Part shown: piece after piece, positions 36,501 through 51,500 of the stretch | Layout: each line of letters starts with the position of its first letter | How positions within the stretch are numbered: position 1 is the first letter of the stretch | Source of the DNA: Okapia johnstoni | Taxonomy: Eukaryota > Chordata > Mammalia > Artiodactyla > Giraffidae | Length of the DNA stretch: 64,000 nt | Assembly (NCBI GenBank): GCA_024291935.2 | Contig: CM044309.1 | Location: 7,316,001-7,380,000, forward strand | Direction of reading: 5' to 3' | The notes under the pieces: generated by a model | Database searches by the model: none | The model's input: only the letters and a program-made list of their open reading frames with translations | Told to the model about the DNA's origin: nothing | Position numbers and translations under genes: made by a program

Positions 36501-39500
36501 TATTTCAAAAATTTTATTCATATATTCCTTAAATTCCTACTTAGTATAAGCAAGTAAAATATCTTGAAATTATAGAATAAACCTGTTAAAAGCATGTCTG
36601 TCTTACTTGAAGGAAAGCAACTGCAGCAGCAATAGGATCATCATGAAGCATTGTGTTATTTTGTGTTTCTAACAAATTTATCATATCTCTTATTATACTC
36701 ATTTTAGAATGAAGATCAGAGTGGTTATGTGACTCAAGCATAGTTTGCAAAGGTCAAGGAAGGATCTTAGATCCATGCCTGTCTAACGTAAAAGTCCATA
36801 TGTCAAATCAATAGTCTTACTACAAATTTATAAACCCTGAGGCTTTTAAACTTTAAAAAAACTTTAATGCTAGTAAGTCCTGTCCTGAATTATCATGTGA
36901 AGAATGCCTGTTATCATTTATATCCTTGTATGTTTAATATTCAGTCTATCATTGTTCGTTTTGGTCTGTGTTATAAATGATAAGGCATTGCAGAAAATAG
37001 TCGTTTGTTTCGATAATGAACGTATGGTGAATCATTTTCTGGTATGTTGTAAATCATGTGTATGTCTGCACACATGTGTCTGAATGTATATGCCCATCCA
37101 GTCACGTTGGGCATGTGGCTAGACTGACGGATTTCCTTTATAAGGAAAGGCTTGTGTCAGCTAAGTGCCACACAAGAGGTAGTTGTGAAACAAGTGCCAG
37201 TGGAATTATGTCTGTTTTCTGTCTCCCAAAGATTCTTTCTATTTTAATGGTAGAAATGTCGACTAAATGCTCAGTATCTATTAAACCCTTTAGTGAGCAC
37301 TTTCTGATTAGTAATTTGTTTAATGCATTCAGTGTCCACATTGAAGGTCAGTTCAGTTCAGTTCAGTCTCTCAGTCACATCCGACACCTTGCAACCCCAT
37401 GGACTGCAGCGTGCCAGGCCTCCCTGTCCATCACCAATTCCCGGAGTTTACTCAAACTCAGGTCCATTGAGTTGGTGATGCCATCCAACCATCTCATCTT
37501 CTGTCGTCCCCTTCTCCTCCTGCCTTCAATCTTTCCCAGCATCAGGGAGTTTTCAAATGAGTCAGTTCTTCGCATCACGTGGCCAAAGTATTGGAGTTTT
37601 AGCTTCAGCATCAGTCCTTCCAATGAACACTCAGGATTGATTTCCTTTAGGATTGACTGGTTGGATCTTGTTGCTGATGTATTGAAGGTAGGGGTTTCCA
37701 TTAACGTTTCCATTTTACAAACGGAGAAGCCAAAGTACAAAGATTAAGAAATTTGCCCATGGATATATAGTAAGTGTCAGAGGTGAATTTGAACCTACAG
37801 ATATTTACTACAAATAGTCTAGTTCTTGGCCACCATGTTATGTTGCCCTGGAGTGGTCAGAGGAAATGGAGAAGTCAGAGAATCTGGTGCTTCATTCATT
37901 GTGATTTCCTTGGGGAGAGTACTGATCAGGTAATTAGGAAAGGTTATCAGCCTCATCAAGTTTAAACCTATAAGAGATGTTTATGATGCTACATATTAGA
38001 TTTGTAAAAGCTCTCTTTCTCTCTTTTGTTTCCTGACACAGGGACTTTGTGATCTTTTCAACCTGAGAATTCTAGACGTAGCTGGAAATCTTATTCAGAT
38101 GTTTCCACCAGGAGTAAGTAGAGTCAACTTGTATTATAACTGAAAAATAATTTTGTTTATTGGGAATAGAAAAAATAGCATCAGTTGCCCAGTTGTGTCC
38201 AACCCTTTGCAACCCCATGGACTGTAGCCTGCCAGGCTCCTCTGTCTCCCTTCTCCAGGGCATTTCCCAACCCAGGAACTGAACCTGGGTCTCCCACATT
38301 GCGGGCAGATTCTTTACGGTCTGAGCCAGGAATCCCCTGTGAAAAAATAGGCATCCAGTAAAACCTACGGTAATTGGAACCTTGAGCTAATACAAATGAC
38401 TGAAAGATTTGCTTTGTTCTAGAACTTCAGAACTTGTTCTCTTTTATTCCTTCCTTTGTGTTCTGTGCTTGCTGAACTTGTTTGAACTGAGTGAACTCTG
38501 ATTGTTATCATAAATATTTTAATATATTATCTATGATTAAGTGTTTTTTTAAAAATCACATACTGTTTTTGGTCACTTCAGACTTTTTCAAAGTATTACT
38601 TTCCAGAGCATAGATTTTTATCCCTTGCAGTTGAGAGTCCCTTGGACTGCAAGGAGATCAAACCAGTCAATCCTAAAGGAAATCAGTCCTGAATACTCAT
38701 TGGAAGGACTGATGCTGAAGCTGCAGCTTCAATACTTTGGCCACCTGATGTGAAGAGCTGAGTTGTTGGAAAAGACCCTGATGCTGAGAGTTGGTGATGG
38801 GGAAGCCTGGTGTGCTGCAGTCCATGGGGTCTCAAAGAGTCAGACATGACTGAGAGACTGAACTGAGTTCGTCCAAAGGAGATATTTATTAGTTGCTTTT
38901 AAGCCATGGACAATGAGGAATGTACTTTTTTTCACATAGAGATGAATTTTGACTTTGCTTTAAGTAACTGGTCTTAGCAACTTGTAACTTTTTGGAAAGA
39001 AGCTACAGTTTTTCATGTTGGAGTGAATGTGTTTCCACTTCAAGGCAGTAATTAGAAGCCCAACAGTCCAGGAGGTATTCAATAAATAGTTGTTGATCCA
39101 TTAATTACTTTTTCTGATGAATCAATACAAAATTGAGATTATAGTCCTTTTTACCCTCAGCAATATTTAATAAAGCTTATCATTTTAACCATTTTTAAGT
39201 ATATAGTTCTAAGTCACTATATATATATTCATGTTGTTGCAGCACCATTATCACCACCTATCTCCAGTTTTCTATCCATTCCTCGCTCCCTCTAGCCCCT
39301 GGCAACCAGCATTCTACTTCTTGTCTCTAAGAATTTGAGTACTCTGGGAATCTCATATAAATAGGATCATACTATGTTTGTCCTTTTATGACTGGCACAT
39401 TTCACTTAGTATAATGTCTCCACAGTCCATCTACGTTATAGCTTGTGTCAGATTTTCTTTTTTATGGCTGAATAATACTCCATTATGTGTAATGCATATG

Positions 39501-42500
39501 CATTAAATGTATATACATTTTGTATTTTCATTCATCTGCCCATGGACAGTTGGATTGCTTGCTCTTTTTGGCTATTGAGAGTAATGCTGCTGTGAATATG
39601 GACTTACAAATGTCTGCTCAAGTCCCTGCTTTCACTTCTTTTGGGCATATACCCTGCAGTGGAATTGCAGAGTCATATTCCATATTTTAATTTTTTTTAA
39701 GGAATTACCAAACTACTTTCCAAAAACATGCAGTTTTGAATGTTTAATAAGCATTAGATGTTAACACTGACCCTGCAAATCCTACAGGATTTTATTCGTC
39801 CTGCTACACGATATTATCCGTGTCTCAGTATGACTCTTCTTATGCCCTATGATACCTGCCTTGATTGCCAAAGCCGCCCATGTCTTCTCTGGCACCTCTG
39901 TGGTTTGTATGTACCATAAAATAGAATAATACTTTTCAAGTCGGTCTTCTCAATAGACTGTAATCTTCCAAAGGAAAAGAGTACTCTTTTTTACCTTTAT
40001 ACCAGCAGAGTCCTGAATTTCAGTCGAATGCATGTGTGCTAAGTCACTTCTGTCATGTCTGACTCTTTGTGACCCCATGGACAGTAGCCTGCCAGGCTCC
40101 TCTGTCCGTGGGGAGTCTCCAGGCAAGAATACTGGAGTGGGTTGCCATGCCCTCCTCCACAGGATCTTTCTGACCAAGGGATTGAACCCATGCCTCTTAT
40201 TATCTCCTGCATTGACAGGTGGACCACTAGACCACTTGAGAAGCCTTTCAATTGAATAAATATTTGTTTAACATATAAATAAAAATAATTTTCTCTAACT
40301 ATATTCGGTATTTGAGTTAGTAGTACCATGAATTCAAAGTTCCTTCTATAGTAATACTGTCATTACAATTTTGCCGTTTTAATAAAACACCAGCCCATTA
40401 ATTTAGGGTAATTTTGAAAGAATATGACTTAGTGTTGCATTTGGAGCACCTATTTCAGAATTTTATGGAAGCATTGAAGTAAGATATTCTGTGAATTCAT
40501 CTGAGGTTTGGTTCAACTAGTTCAAATGAATAGAATTTTCCATGTTTGATAGATAAGGCCACTATTGTGGTAAATGATGAACACAGAGGATGAACCAACC
40601 CTAGGCCATTCAGGTATGACCCAAATCAAGTCCCTTATGGTTATTCAGAGAAAGTGACATAGATTCAGCCTGATAGAGTGTTTGAAGAACTATGGATGGT
40701 GGTTTATAACATTGTACAGGATATGATGATTGAAACCATCCCCAAGAAAAAGAAATGCAAGAAGGCAAAATGTTTGTCTTAGGAGGCATTACAAAGAGCT
40801 GAGAAAAGAAGTGAAAGGCAATGGAGAAAGGGAAAGATATACTCAACTGAATGCAGAGTTCCAAAGAATAGCAAGGTGAGATAAGAAAGCCTTAAGTGAC
40901 TAATGCAAAGAAATAGAGGAAAACAATAGAATGGGAAAGACTAGAAGTCTCTGCAGAAAATTAGAGATATCAAGGGAAGATTTCATACAAAAATGGGCAC
41001 AATAAAAGACAGAAACAGCATGGGCCTAACAGAAGCAGAAGAGATTAAAAAGAGGTGGCAAGAATACACAGAACAACTGTACAAAAAGGTCTTAATGACC
41101 CAGATAACCATGATGGTGTGGTCACTCACCTAGAGCCAGACGTCCTGCAGTGTGAAGTCTAGCGGACCTTAGGAAGCATTACTATGAACAAAGCTAGTGG
41201 AGGTGGTGGAATTACAGTGCAGCTATTTCAGTTCTTAAAAGATGCTATTAAACTGCTGCACTCAATATGCCAGCTAGTTTAAAAACTCACCAGTGGCCAT
41301 AGGACTGGAAAAGGTGAGTTTTCTTTCCAATCCTAAAGAAGGATAATGCCAAAGAATGTTCAAACTACCATACAGTTGAGCTCATTTCACATGATAGCAA
41401 AGTAGTACTCAAAAGCCTTCAAGCTAGGCTTCAACAGTACATGAACCAAAAACTTCCAGATGTACTAGCTGGATTTAGAAAAGGCAGAGAAACCAGAGAT
41501 CAAATTGCCAACATTGTTGGATCATAGGAAAAGCAAGAGAGTTCCAGAAAAACATCTATTTCTGCTTCATTGATTATAGTAAAGCCTTTGTGTGGATCAC
41601 AACAAACAGTGGAAAATTTTTAAAGAGATGGGAATACCAGAGCACTTTACAGGCCTCCTGTGAAACCTGTGTGCAGGTCAAGAAGCAACAGTTGGAACAG
41701 GACATGGAACAAAGGACTGGTTCAAAACTGAGAAAGGAGTATGTCCAGACTGTGTATTGTCACTCTGTTTACTTTAACTATATGCAGAGTACATCATGTG
41801 AAATTCTGAGCTGGATGAAGCTCAGGCTGGAATCAAGATTGCCGGGAGAAACATCATTAACCTCAGATATGCAGATGACACGACCCTTATGGCAGAAAAT
41901 GAAGAGGAACTAAAGAGCCTCTTGATGAGGGTGAAAGAGGAGAGTGAAAAAGCTGGCTTAAAACTCAACATTCAAAAACGAAGATCATGGTATCCATTCC
42001 CATCACTTCATGGCAAATAGATGGGGAAAAATAGAAACACAGACACATTTTATTTTCTTGGGCTCCAATATCAATGTGGACGGTGACTGCAGCCATGAAA
42101 TTAAAAGACACTTGTTCCTTGGAAACGCTGGGCTGGAAGAAACACAAACTGGAATCAAGATTGCCAGGAGAAATATCAATAACCTCAGATATGCAGATGA
42201 CACCACCCTTATGGCAGAAAGGGAAGAAGAACTAAAGAGCCTCTTGATGAAAGTGAAAGAGGAGAGTGAAAAAGTCGGCTTAAAGCTCAACGTTCAGAAA
42301 ACTAAGATCATGGCACCTGGTCCCATCACTTCATGGGAAATAGATGAGGAAACAGTGTCAGACTTTATTTTTGGGGGCTCCAAAATCACTGCTGATGGTG
42401 ACTGCAGCCATGAAATTAAAAGACGCTTACTCCTTGGAAGGAAAGTTATGACCAACCTAGATAGCATATTTAAAAGCAGAGACATTACTTTGCCAACAAA

Positions 42501-45500
42501 GGTCTGTCTAGTCAAGGCTATGGTTTTTCCAGTAGTCATATATGGATGTTAGAGTTGGACGGTGAAGAAAGCTGAGAGCCGAAGAATTGAAGCTTTTGAA
42601 CTGTGGTATTGGAGAAGACTCTTGAGAGTCCCTTGGACTGCAAGGAGATCCAACCAGTCTATCCTAAAGGAAATCAGTCCTGGGTGTTCATTGGAAGGAC
42701 TGATGTTGAAGCTGAAACTCCAATGCTTTGGCCACCTCATGCAAAGAGCTGACTCATTGGAAAAGACCCTAATGCTGGGTAGGATTGGGGGCAGGAGGAG
42801 AAGGGGATGACAGAGGATGAGATGGTTGAATGGCATCACCGACTCAATGGACATGGGTTTGGGTAAACTCTGGGAGTTGGTGATAGACAGGGAGGCCTGG
42901 TGTGCTGCGATTCATGGGGTCGCAAAGAGTCGGACATGACTGAGTGACTGAACTGAACTGAACTTTCCTCCAGCTGCAAATCCCCTTGCTAGATAAGAAG
43001 GTCAGTGAATGTTTATAACTTCATACCTGTAAACTAGGGTTTTCTCAACTTCAACACCATCTTGGGCCTGATAATTCTTTGTTGCGGGGGCTGCCCTGTG
43101 TATTCTAGGATGTTTCTCAGCATCCCTAATATTTACTAAACAGATGCCAGTAATACTGCCCCTCCCCCACTTGTAACAATGAAAAATATCTGTAGACCCC
43201 TGAGGGAGAGGGGAGGGACAAAATTGTTCCAGTTGAGATTAAAGTCATGACGGTGTTTGTTCAAGCAGGCCTATGCAAAGAGCCTCTGAACAGCTATAAC
43301 AATATTTTATTAGCAGGCGAGATTATGCTATTGGACTGATGACACTAGCAAAGAATATTGTTGCATTAAAAAGTTAGACTGACAGGAAGGGCTTCTCAGC
43401 TGGCGCTAGTGGTAAAGAAAACCCACCTTCCAATGCAGGTAGACGTAAGAAACACAGGTTTGATCCCTGAGTCAGGAAGATACCCTGGAGGAGGGCACGG
43501 CAACTTATTCTTGCCTGGAGAATCCCATGGACAGAGGAGCTGGCAGACTGCAGTCCATAGGGTCGAACAGAGTCAGACACTGCTGAAGTGACTTAGCACG
43601 CGTGCACTGACAGGAAAGCCAGCAGTGCCTGTAGAAATAGGGTACTAAAAAATGCTGCTCTGGGGAATGTTCAGAATGGACCCTGAGACACTGTGTGACT
43701 TCAGGTTGCTGAAATTTACCTGCTGCAAAACTCATGCTAATGACCTTCATTATTAATTAATTTCCTTTCATTAATTTCTTTCTGATATATTATGTGTAGT
43801 AAGTTAGCAAGCTGGATAACTCATTACCATGTTTAATGGAAGAATAATGACAGGATTTGAAGGAAGAGAAAAATGACCCCTAAAGAAAAATGTATGCTGT
43901 TTGGACCATGGTCAGCTTTGAAATGAGGTTCACATCTGTTAATGCTTTTTCATATACCAAGATACTCAAGTTTGTATCAGTTTTTTATAAAAAGACTGAG
44001 TTTAAGTGTAAATAATAGAATGTTATTCTGCAGGACCGGAAGGAAGAAAGGGTGATTCCATTAAGCACAGGAAGTGCTCTTTCCATTTCGGCACACCCAG
44101 CACTTACCTGGGGCTACCATTGGATTCAACTCTCTGGGTTGCCCCTTGTTGATGGATACCAGAGGAAACTGAATTAAGAAAGTCAGAATGTCTAAAGGTG
44201 ATTCCAACGAGGTCTTGAACCCTGTATTTTATTTTAAAATCTTGTCTATGTTGTAGAAATTTCATGAGACTTTTGAGACCTAATGACATGCTGCCCTGGA
44301 TAGAGGTATTAAAATCAATTATTTTTTTAAACCCTGGGCTGAAATCAAGGAAATATCTCTAATTCTTTCATAAGTGTGAAGTGCAGTGGTGTAATGGCAC
44401 TACTCATCCTGGCTCACAAGAGTCAGTTTTCCACATCTCTTCCCAACTCTGTGTTCAGTGACTGGAATCAGCCATTGTAGGAGTATTGACACCTTTGAAT
44501 CAAAACATGCCACAAATCAGGGCTTTTTTTCCTTTCCAAAGAACCATTTTATCTGCACACCACTGAAGACAGGTCTTATTTTCCCTATTTCACAGTTGAA
44601 TCTAAGGCTCAGAAAAGTAAATCACTAAATTAGTTTAACTTTGAAAACCACAAGAGTTCTTGGGAGTCAAAGCATAATATTAATATAAGAGAATTCCCTA
44701 TTTTTGTCTGCAAAGGGTAAAATCCAGCTGAATTTAGATTTTCGTCAGAGAAGATTCAATACCCTTGTGAATTGTACATTTTCTTTTTTTTTTTTTAATT
44801 TCATTGTGTACAACAGGTAAATCAACTGTACTTCAATAAAATGAGAATTTTTTGATACTTCTCTATTTCCCTTACCTTCCTCCCTGATCATAAATGAGTG
44901 AATGATAAGACAGTATGTGACCCCTAGATGTTGGTGTGTTCAGTTCAGTTTAGTTCAGTTGCTCAGTTATGTCCGACTCTTTGTGACCCCATGAAATCGC
45001 AGCACGCCAGGCCTCTCTGTCCATCACCAACTCCCGGAGTTTACCCAAACCCATGTCCATCGAGTCGGTGATGCCATCCAACCATCTCATCCTCTGTCGT
45101 CCCCATCTCCTTCTGCCCCCAATCCTTCCCAGCATTAGAGTGTTATTTTTCATTGTGCACGAGTGCATGCTAAGTTGCTTCTGTCGTGTCAGACTGTGCA
45201 GTCCTATGGACTGTAGCCCTCCAGGCTTCCCTGTCCATGAGGATTCTCCAGGCAAGAATACTGGAGTGGGTTGCTATGCCCTCCTCCAGGGATTTTTCAT
45301 CATACTTGGTTCCTAACAAACATATTAGTTGCAAACTATTTGCAGCATTTGATTAATTAACCCTTATTCTATTAGTAACCAGTTCTATGATCCTGAACAA
45401 GGTTTCTCAGCTGTCTAGTTTGGGGGATGCCACCAATGACCTCTAAAGGCATTGCCACACTTGGTAACATGAAGATTTTTATGCCTCTAATAACTTGAGT

Positions 45501-48500
45501 ATGCCTTGCTATTAAAATACTAATGTGGAATATAGATCTTAAATAAAGTGATATTTTTTTAAAATATTGATAAATATTTAATTATTTTAAATTTTAAAGT
45601 AGACTTTTTAAAAAGTCCAGATTTATTGACAATGAAGGCTCTGAAGTGAAGTTTATTTTGTTGTGTAATGAAATTTTCATTTTGTTTTTGAAAGTTTCAA
45701 GATTTGAAGCTGAGGGAGTTCTACTGTGAGGGAAACCCACTGTTCCTGAAGCAGCCAGTTAGTGCCATAAAACAGGAGGACGTCTGGAGTTTACAGGTGA
45801 AGCCCTATGTCATTCACACAGGTCTTCGAGCTAAAGCCATGATTTAAGTTTTAAAGAGTTTTCTTCTAAAGCATTCTTACCCAGCCAGCAAATGATTCAT
45901 ACAACCATAAGCCATTGGCATTGTGGACCCTAGTCATAATCTTTTCGACTTGCTTGCAGAATCTAGTGTAATCCTACCTGATTTCCAGAGTGACCACATT
46001 CAGAGACATTTTGAATATTTTGTTGGATCAAAAGAGAGGAATTTGTGTTCGCTTTAGTGTCCAGGTATTTTTTCAGTGTTATCTAAAGATATATTCGGTT
46101 TGTTCTTACTGGGGTCTTTTGCCTCTTCCATCCCCTTGTCGTTTATCCCCATTCCTAGGGGATGAAAGAATATGATCCAGAAATTGTGTTTCCTTTAGTC
46201 AAACAAGTGATGATATTAAAAGAAGGAATAGGGAAGTATATTAGAGGACTGGCTGTGTTTGTCTTTGGTGATAGACACATTGAAGATTGCAGATTTTACC
46301 ACATTGAGTATGAGTCTCTATTGTGAATGTGGATTTCTCAGGTCCTTTTAGCTGAACATGCAGAATTGCCTTAAAGCTTTCAAGTATTGGGAAGAGTTCA
46401 AGTTTCCTGACTGTAGGAAACAACCAACATTGTTAATACAGATGAGCGAGGAAGAAAATATTAGTTATAATGCCATGTGTGTTAGTCACTCAGTTGTATC
46501 CAACTCTTTGTGATACCATGGACTGTAGCCCACCAAGCTCCTCAGTCCATGAAATTCTCCAGGCAAGAGTACTAGAGTGGACTGACATTTCATTGTCTAG
46601 GGGATCTTTCCAACCCAGGAATTGAACCAGGTCTCTTGCATTGCAGGCAGATTCTTTACCGTTTGATCTGCCAGTTGAAAAAATTATTATAAAAGTAATA
46701 CAAGCTTATTTACAGAAATCAGGAAAAAGGCAATAAAAATTGATAAACATACTCAAAAATCTAGTGTGCACAGATACAATCAATGTTCTGACATTTATTT
46801 TGCTAGAACTTTTCATAATTCCAGAAGTTTTTGATATCAGAGCTTTGTTCAAACTGTATACTATTTAGATACTTCGTTTTTTACTCAAAATACTGTGAAT
46901 ATTTTTCCAGTCAGTAAAAAATAAGTCCATGACATCTTTTTTGATGATTACATAATAATATTCTGGTATACGATTATACCAGAATATTTTAAGCTACTTT
47001 CCTACTGTTGGCTGTTTAGATATTAATAATCTTATAACTTTTTGGCTTTTATAAACAAGGCTGTCCTCGTCTCATGTCCGTATTATCCCTGTGAATGAAA
47101 TCACTAAGCCAAAGGACTTTCATCTTTTCAAGGCTGATGAACTCTTTTCCAATTCTCTTCCAGAGACTCAATCTATATTTCCATAAACAGTATTATTTCC
47201 CTCTCTTATGTGAATAAAAACTTATTTGAAGTTTAATTATAAGTGATTTTAAAATTGAAGTGTTGAATTTGTTTCATTCCTCATAACCTAATGGTTCTCC
47301 TTGAATCAAACATTTCAATGGTAATAAAATAACAATGGTAATAAAATAACACTGATAGTAATAATAAAAATATTAACAGACAACTAATACTTATTATACT
47401 TACCATGAGCAAGGCATTGTTCTAAGCACTTAAGGGAAATGAACTAATTTAGTCCTCCATTAACCCTCAAAAAGAAGACACCATTATTATTCCTCTTTTA
47501 TAGATAAATTGAGCCTTTGGAGAAGTTAATTAACTTGTCCAAGTTCACAGGGCTAGTGAGTTTTTGAATGCTGATGCCATTCTAAGCAATTGGCCTCCAG
47601 ACTCCATGCTGCAGTATTGCCTCAGAAAGGGGCTGTCAGAAGTGAGGGAAAAGGGAAACAAAGGTAGTCTTTTGCTGGAAGAAATTCTGGTTTGTGGAGG
47701 GGACTGGATAAGCAGTTAACCCAAGGTGGCAGGGGTTTTACGGGGAGCCCTTGAGAGCAAGAATGTTACCTTGAGACTGGGACCCCAGTGCAGGGTGAGA
47801 GAACAGTTCTTCACTCTCATTTTCAAAACTTTAAGGACCCAGGAGCACAACAATTTGGGGGTTTTGTTTGGTTTATTTAGTTGAAGCAATTATTTTTACT
47901 TATAGAAATGATTGGTTGTTTTTGAGAGTATCTCTAAGAATTTTTCTTAGAAAGGTGACAAATTTACTATAATTTTATATTTATACTTAAAGTAAAAGTC
48001 ATTCCTACTGGATATTTGGTTACCATTATAACATTATTGATTAAACTACTTGGACTTTCAAAAACTATAGGGATTTGTTTCAGGATATTCCTTGGTTAAG
48101 ATTTTTAAAAACTTTTCCTTACCTCAGAGATTTGTGACCTAAAATTTAATATTGATAACTATATTATAACAAAATATTAACCATAGTATACTCTGTCAGC
48201 AGATGCTAGCCAGAGTTTTACCTGTATTATATAATTTAATTCTCTGAACTCTGTGTGGTAGGGTTGGAATCAAAATTCCGATTTTATAGGTGAGGTATTC
48301 CAGATCAGCAAATTTCAGGACTTGTCAAATGGAGTCACACTAGTAAGTCATAGAGCTGCGTGATCTGCACTGATTTATGCGTCTGACTCTGACTCAGGAC
48401 CTTTGCTCTTGATGCTGTGTTTCAGTGCCTGTCATACAGTAACAACTGATCATACGACAGTTCCAAAGTTCATCATTCCTTCTGACTCACATTTGTTTTT

Positions 48501-51500
48501 ATGTTTTATAATTTTTAATATTTATATATAAATATATGTAAGGATAACTTTATGATTCAAATCAAATCAACATGTATAAGGAAAACTAAGCTGTTCAAAA
48601 AACTATTTAGTTTTCCATAAACGATCTAGAAAGCTGAATTCTTCTCTATTTTCTGTGGCTTTATAGTGAAACTAGCCGTTGAATTCTGGTAGCTAAAACT
48701 TACCTCTAAAGTCACCATTTCATTTAGAATCACAAGCTATGTTCTGTGTAAGTAGTTAGAGGGGAGTGATAATAGACATTGAATTTAGGAGTCCGTAAAG
48801 TTAGTGTGAAAGGGCAATTCTTTCAGAAAGGATGACTTCATCATGTAGCCATCCCAGAGAATAAGCTGAAGTTATGTAGGAGGTTATGCTCTGAAGGATC
48901 AGGCAGTTACGGAACCCACACTCAGGCCTGTTTCTGTACAGAGGCAGCGTTCCCAGATGTTTGCTGAATATAACGGATAGAGTAATTAGGAACAGGGAGA
49001 CAGAGATTTCTAGGATTTGTTATTATTTTTAAAGATTTTAATTGGGATAGATGAGTGAAAGGTTATGTTTGTATGTGTATATTTATGTATGTATGTTTGT
49101 ATTTCCACACGGACTGTCTTAATAACACTGAGAAATCTTTCACTTTGGCCAAAAAAAGGTCTTACACACTATTAAAAATTCATGCAGTGTTTTTGTAAAA
49201 TTTACATAGAACTTCATGCTCTTGGCACAAGAGGGGCGATTAGTGGAGTGAGTCAAACGTTTATTTTGTTTGCTTGGTCAGTGAAGATATAATTATGTAT
49301 TTTATAATTTTTTATTTTAAGATGGTGATATTGTCATAGTGACCATCCTCACCACCTATTTTATTGTTTAATAATGTTACTATCTAAAGTGTAGTTTCTG
49401 TATTTATTTATGTGGATAGGTTTAATACATACTGAATTCAAAGGTGTGATTAATAGAAATCAGTACTCTTTACTGATTTGGCTCAATTCAGGTACTCAGT
49501 TTAGTAGATAACTTGGTCTAGCACCTCTCAAACTGTAACAGACAGACAGACAACTCCTGGGGAGCCTTGTTAAACTGCGGATTCTGGCTCAATAGATCTG
49601 AAATGCACCTAAGTCTGAATTTCTAATAAGCTTCTAGGTGACACAGATTCTACTGATTATCTGCAGCTTAAGTAGTAAGGATTTAGCCCGTAGTAAATAT
49701 GACAGACTCAATTTTTGAGTCTAGTCTGAATATTTGTACAGGCCTTGCCTATCATGATGAGAGGTACAAAATTTGAACCTACACTTTAATAATGTAAATT
49801 TATTATAATCTGAATTTCTATATGTCAGAGACAGAAATATAACAATGGAAGTAACTTGCTTTTTGTATATGCTGAAAACTAAACTTACAATGCCAGTTAT
49901 TGACAATATAATTTATTATATATACCATGGAAAACTAATTTAACAGAAACTGTGAGGAATAAGCCAAAAATATAAATTAGTGAAATGGGAATCAATGTAA
50001 TATAAAACAGTTATTTTGAGAATAATCTGAGGAACCATATTCTTTTTTAATCTAGGAAATAACATCAAGATTTATAATGAATCAGCTAGCAGAAAAGAAT
50101 CCTTTCCTAATGAAAGCCATAAAATGGTACCCACAGGCCAGGAGCATAATCTCTCAGGGAAGAAAGTGTGCAATATGTGGGAAGTTCTTTTTAACCATAT
50201 GGCTGGAATGTGTTGAGTTTTTTCCTCCATCAAAGGTAAATGGTGTGTTTTGTATGAATATGAACATAAGACCACCTCTTATTCTCTGTCCTTGTCTAAG
50301 TTGACCAATATGAACTACATTTGTATCTAAGAATTGACATCTATGATGATATAATGGGTTTTTCACCAGTTTTATTGATTTATAATTGATAGATAACATA
50401 GTATATATTTAAGGTGTACAACATGTTAATTTGATACATTTATAAACGCAAAATGACTACCACCACAGTTATCACCTACATCTCCATCCTGTCACATAGT
50501 CATCATTTTTTATTTTTGTGGTGAGAACACTTAAGATCTACTTTCTTAGCAACATTCAAATATATGATACATATGTAATATGTATTCTAATATAATATAT
50601 ATGTATATGACTAATATATATCATATATATGTATGATGCTTATGTATACATATATATAATAAGCATGATACATGTATATTGTATTAGCTATAATCACCAT
50701 GCTGTACATTAGACCCTCTAACTTAATCTTATAACTGAAAATTTGTACACTTTGACCACTATCTCCCCATTTCTCCCAACACATAACCTCAGGTAACTAT
50801 CACTTTACTGTTTCTCTAAGTTTGTCTTGTTTATATTCCACATATAAATTATTGTGCAGTATTTATTTTTTCTATGTCTGATTTATTTCACTTAGTGTAA
50901 TTCCCTCAGTGTCCATCCAAGTTGTCATGAATGGCAGGATTTCCTTATTTTCCGTGGCTGAACAACATTCAGTTGTGTATAGATATACCGCATCTTCTTT
51001 ATCCATTCATCTGTTAACAGACTTGCATAGGTTGTTTCTATATCCTGGCTATTGTGAGTAATGCTGCAGTGAACATGAGAGTGCAGATATCTCTATGAGA
51101 TCCTGATTTCAGTTTCTCTGGATATGTAATAAAATGGAATTGCTGGATCTTATGGTAGTTCTATTTTTAATTTTTTGAGTGACCTACATACTCTTTTCCA
51201 TAGTGGCTATACAAATTTGCATTTCCACCAACAGTGCATGCAGTTCAGTTCAGCCGCTCAGTTGTGTCCGACTCTTGCAACCCCATGGACTGCAGCACGC
51301 CAGGCCTCCCTGTCCATCACCAACTCCCAGAGTTTACTCAGACTCATATCCATTGAGTTGGTGATGCCATCCAACCATCTCATCCTCTGTCGTTGCCTTC
51401 TCCTCCTGCCCTCAATCTTTCCCAACATCAGGGTCTTTTCCAATGAGTCAGCTCTTCGCATCAGGTGGCCAAAGTATTGGAGTTTCAGCTTCAACCTCAG

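Larger units (their letters stand above)
35135..38041 (+). other. LRRC69: LRRC69 intron 4 (2.9 kb)
   Basis: Contains Bov-tA (35748), an LTR-like tract (36100-36300) and a BovB tail (37349-37680). Nothing was recognised at 35140-35740 or 36310-37335. Confidence 0.85.
38114..45694 (+). other. LRRC69: LRRC69 intron 5 (7.6 kb)
   Basis: Repeat-rich: Bov-tA, BovB and ancient L1 up to about 45290. I assign nothing at 38870-39140, 40260-40595, 43620-44780, 44850-44935 or 45300-45690. Confidence 0.85.
45797..50055 (+). other. LRRC69: LRRC69 intron 6 (4.3 kb)
   Basis: Contains Bov-tA (46474), two MIR fossils and MER5A (49505). The remainder (45800-46470, 46680-47365, 47630-48190, 48420-49500, 49670-50050) appears unique. 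Confidence 0.85.

Noticed and set aside
37058..37747. 229-codon + strand frame
   Set aside because: Most of it is the antisense of a BovB tail (37349-37680); the rest is unique sequence with no domain.
42010..42552. 180-codon + strand frame as a gene
   Set aside because: It is BovB reverse-transcriptase sequence spanning two truncated copies; not a host gene.
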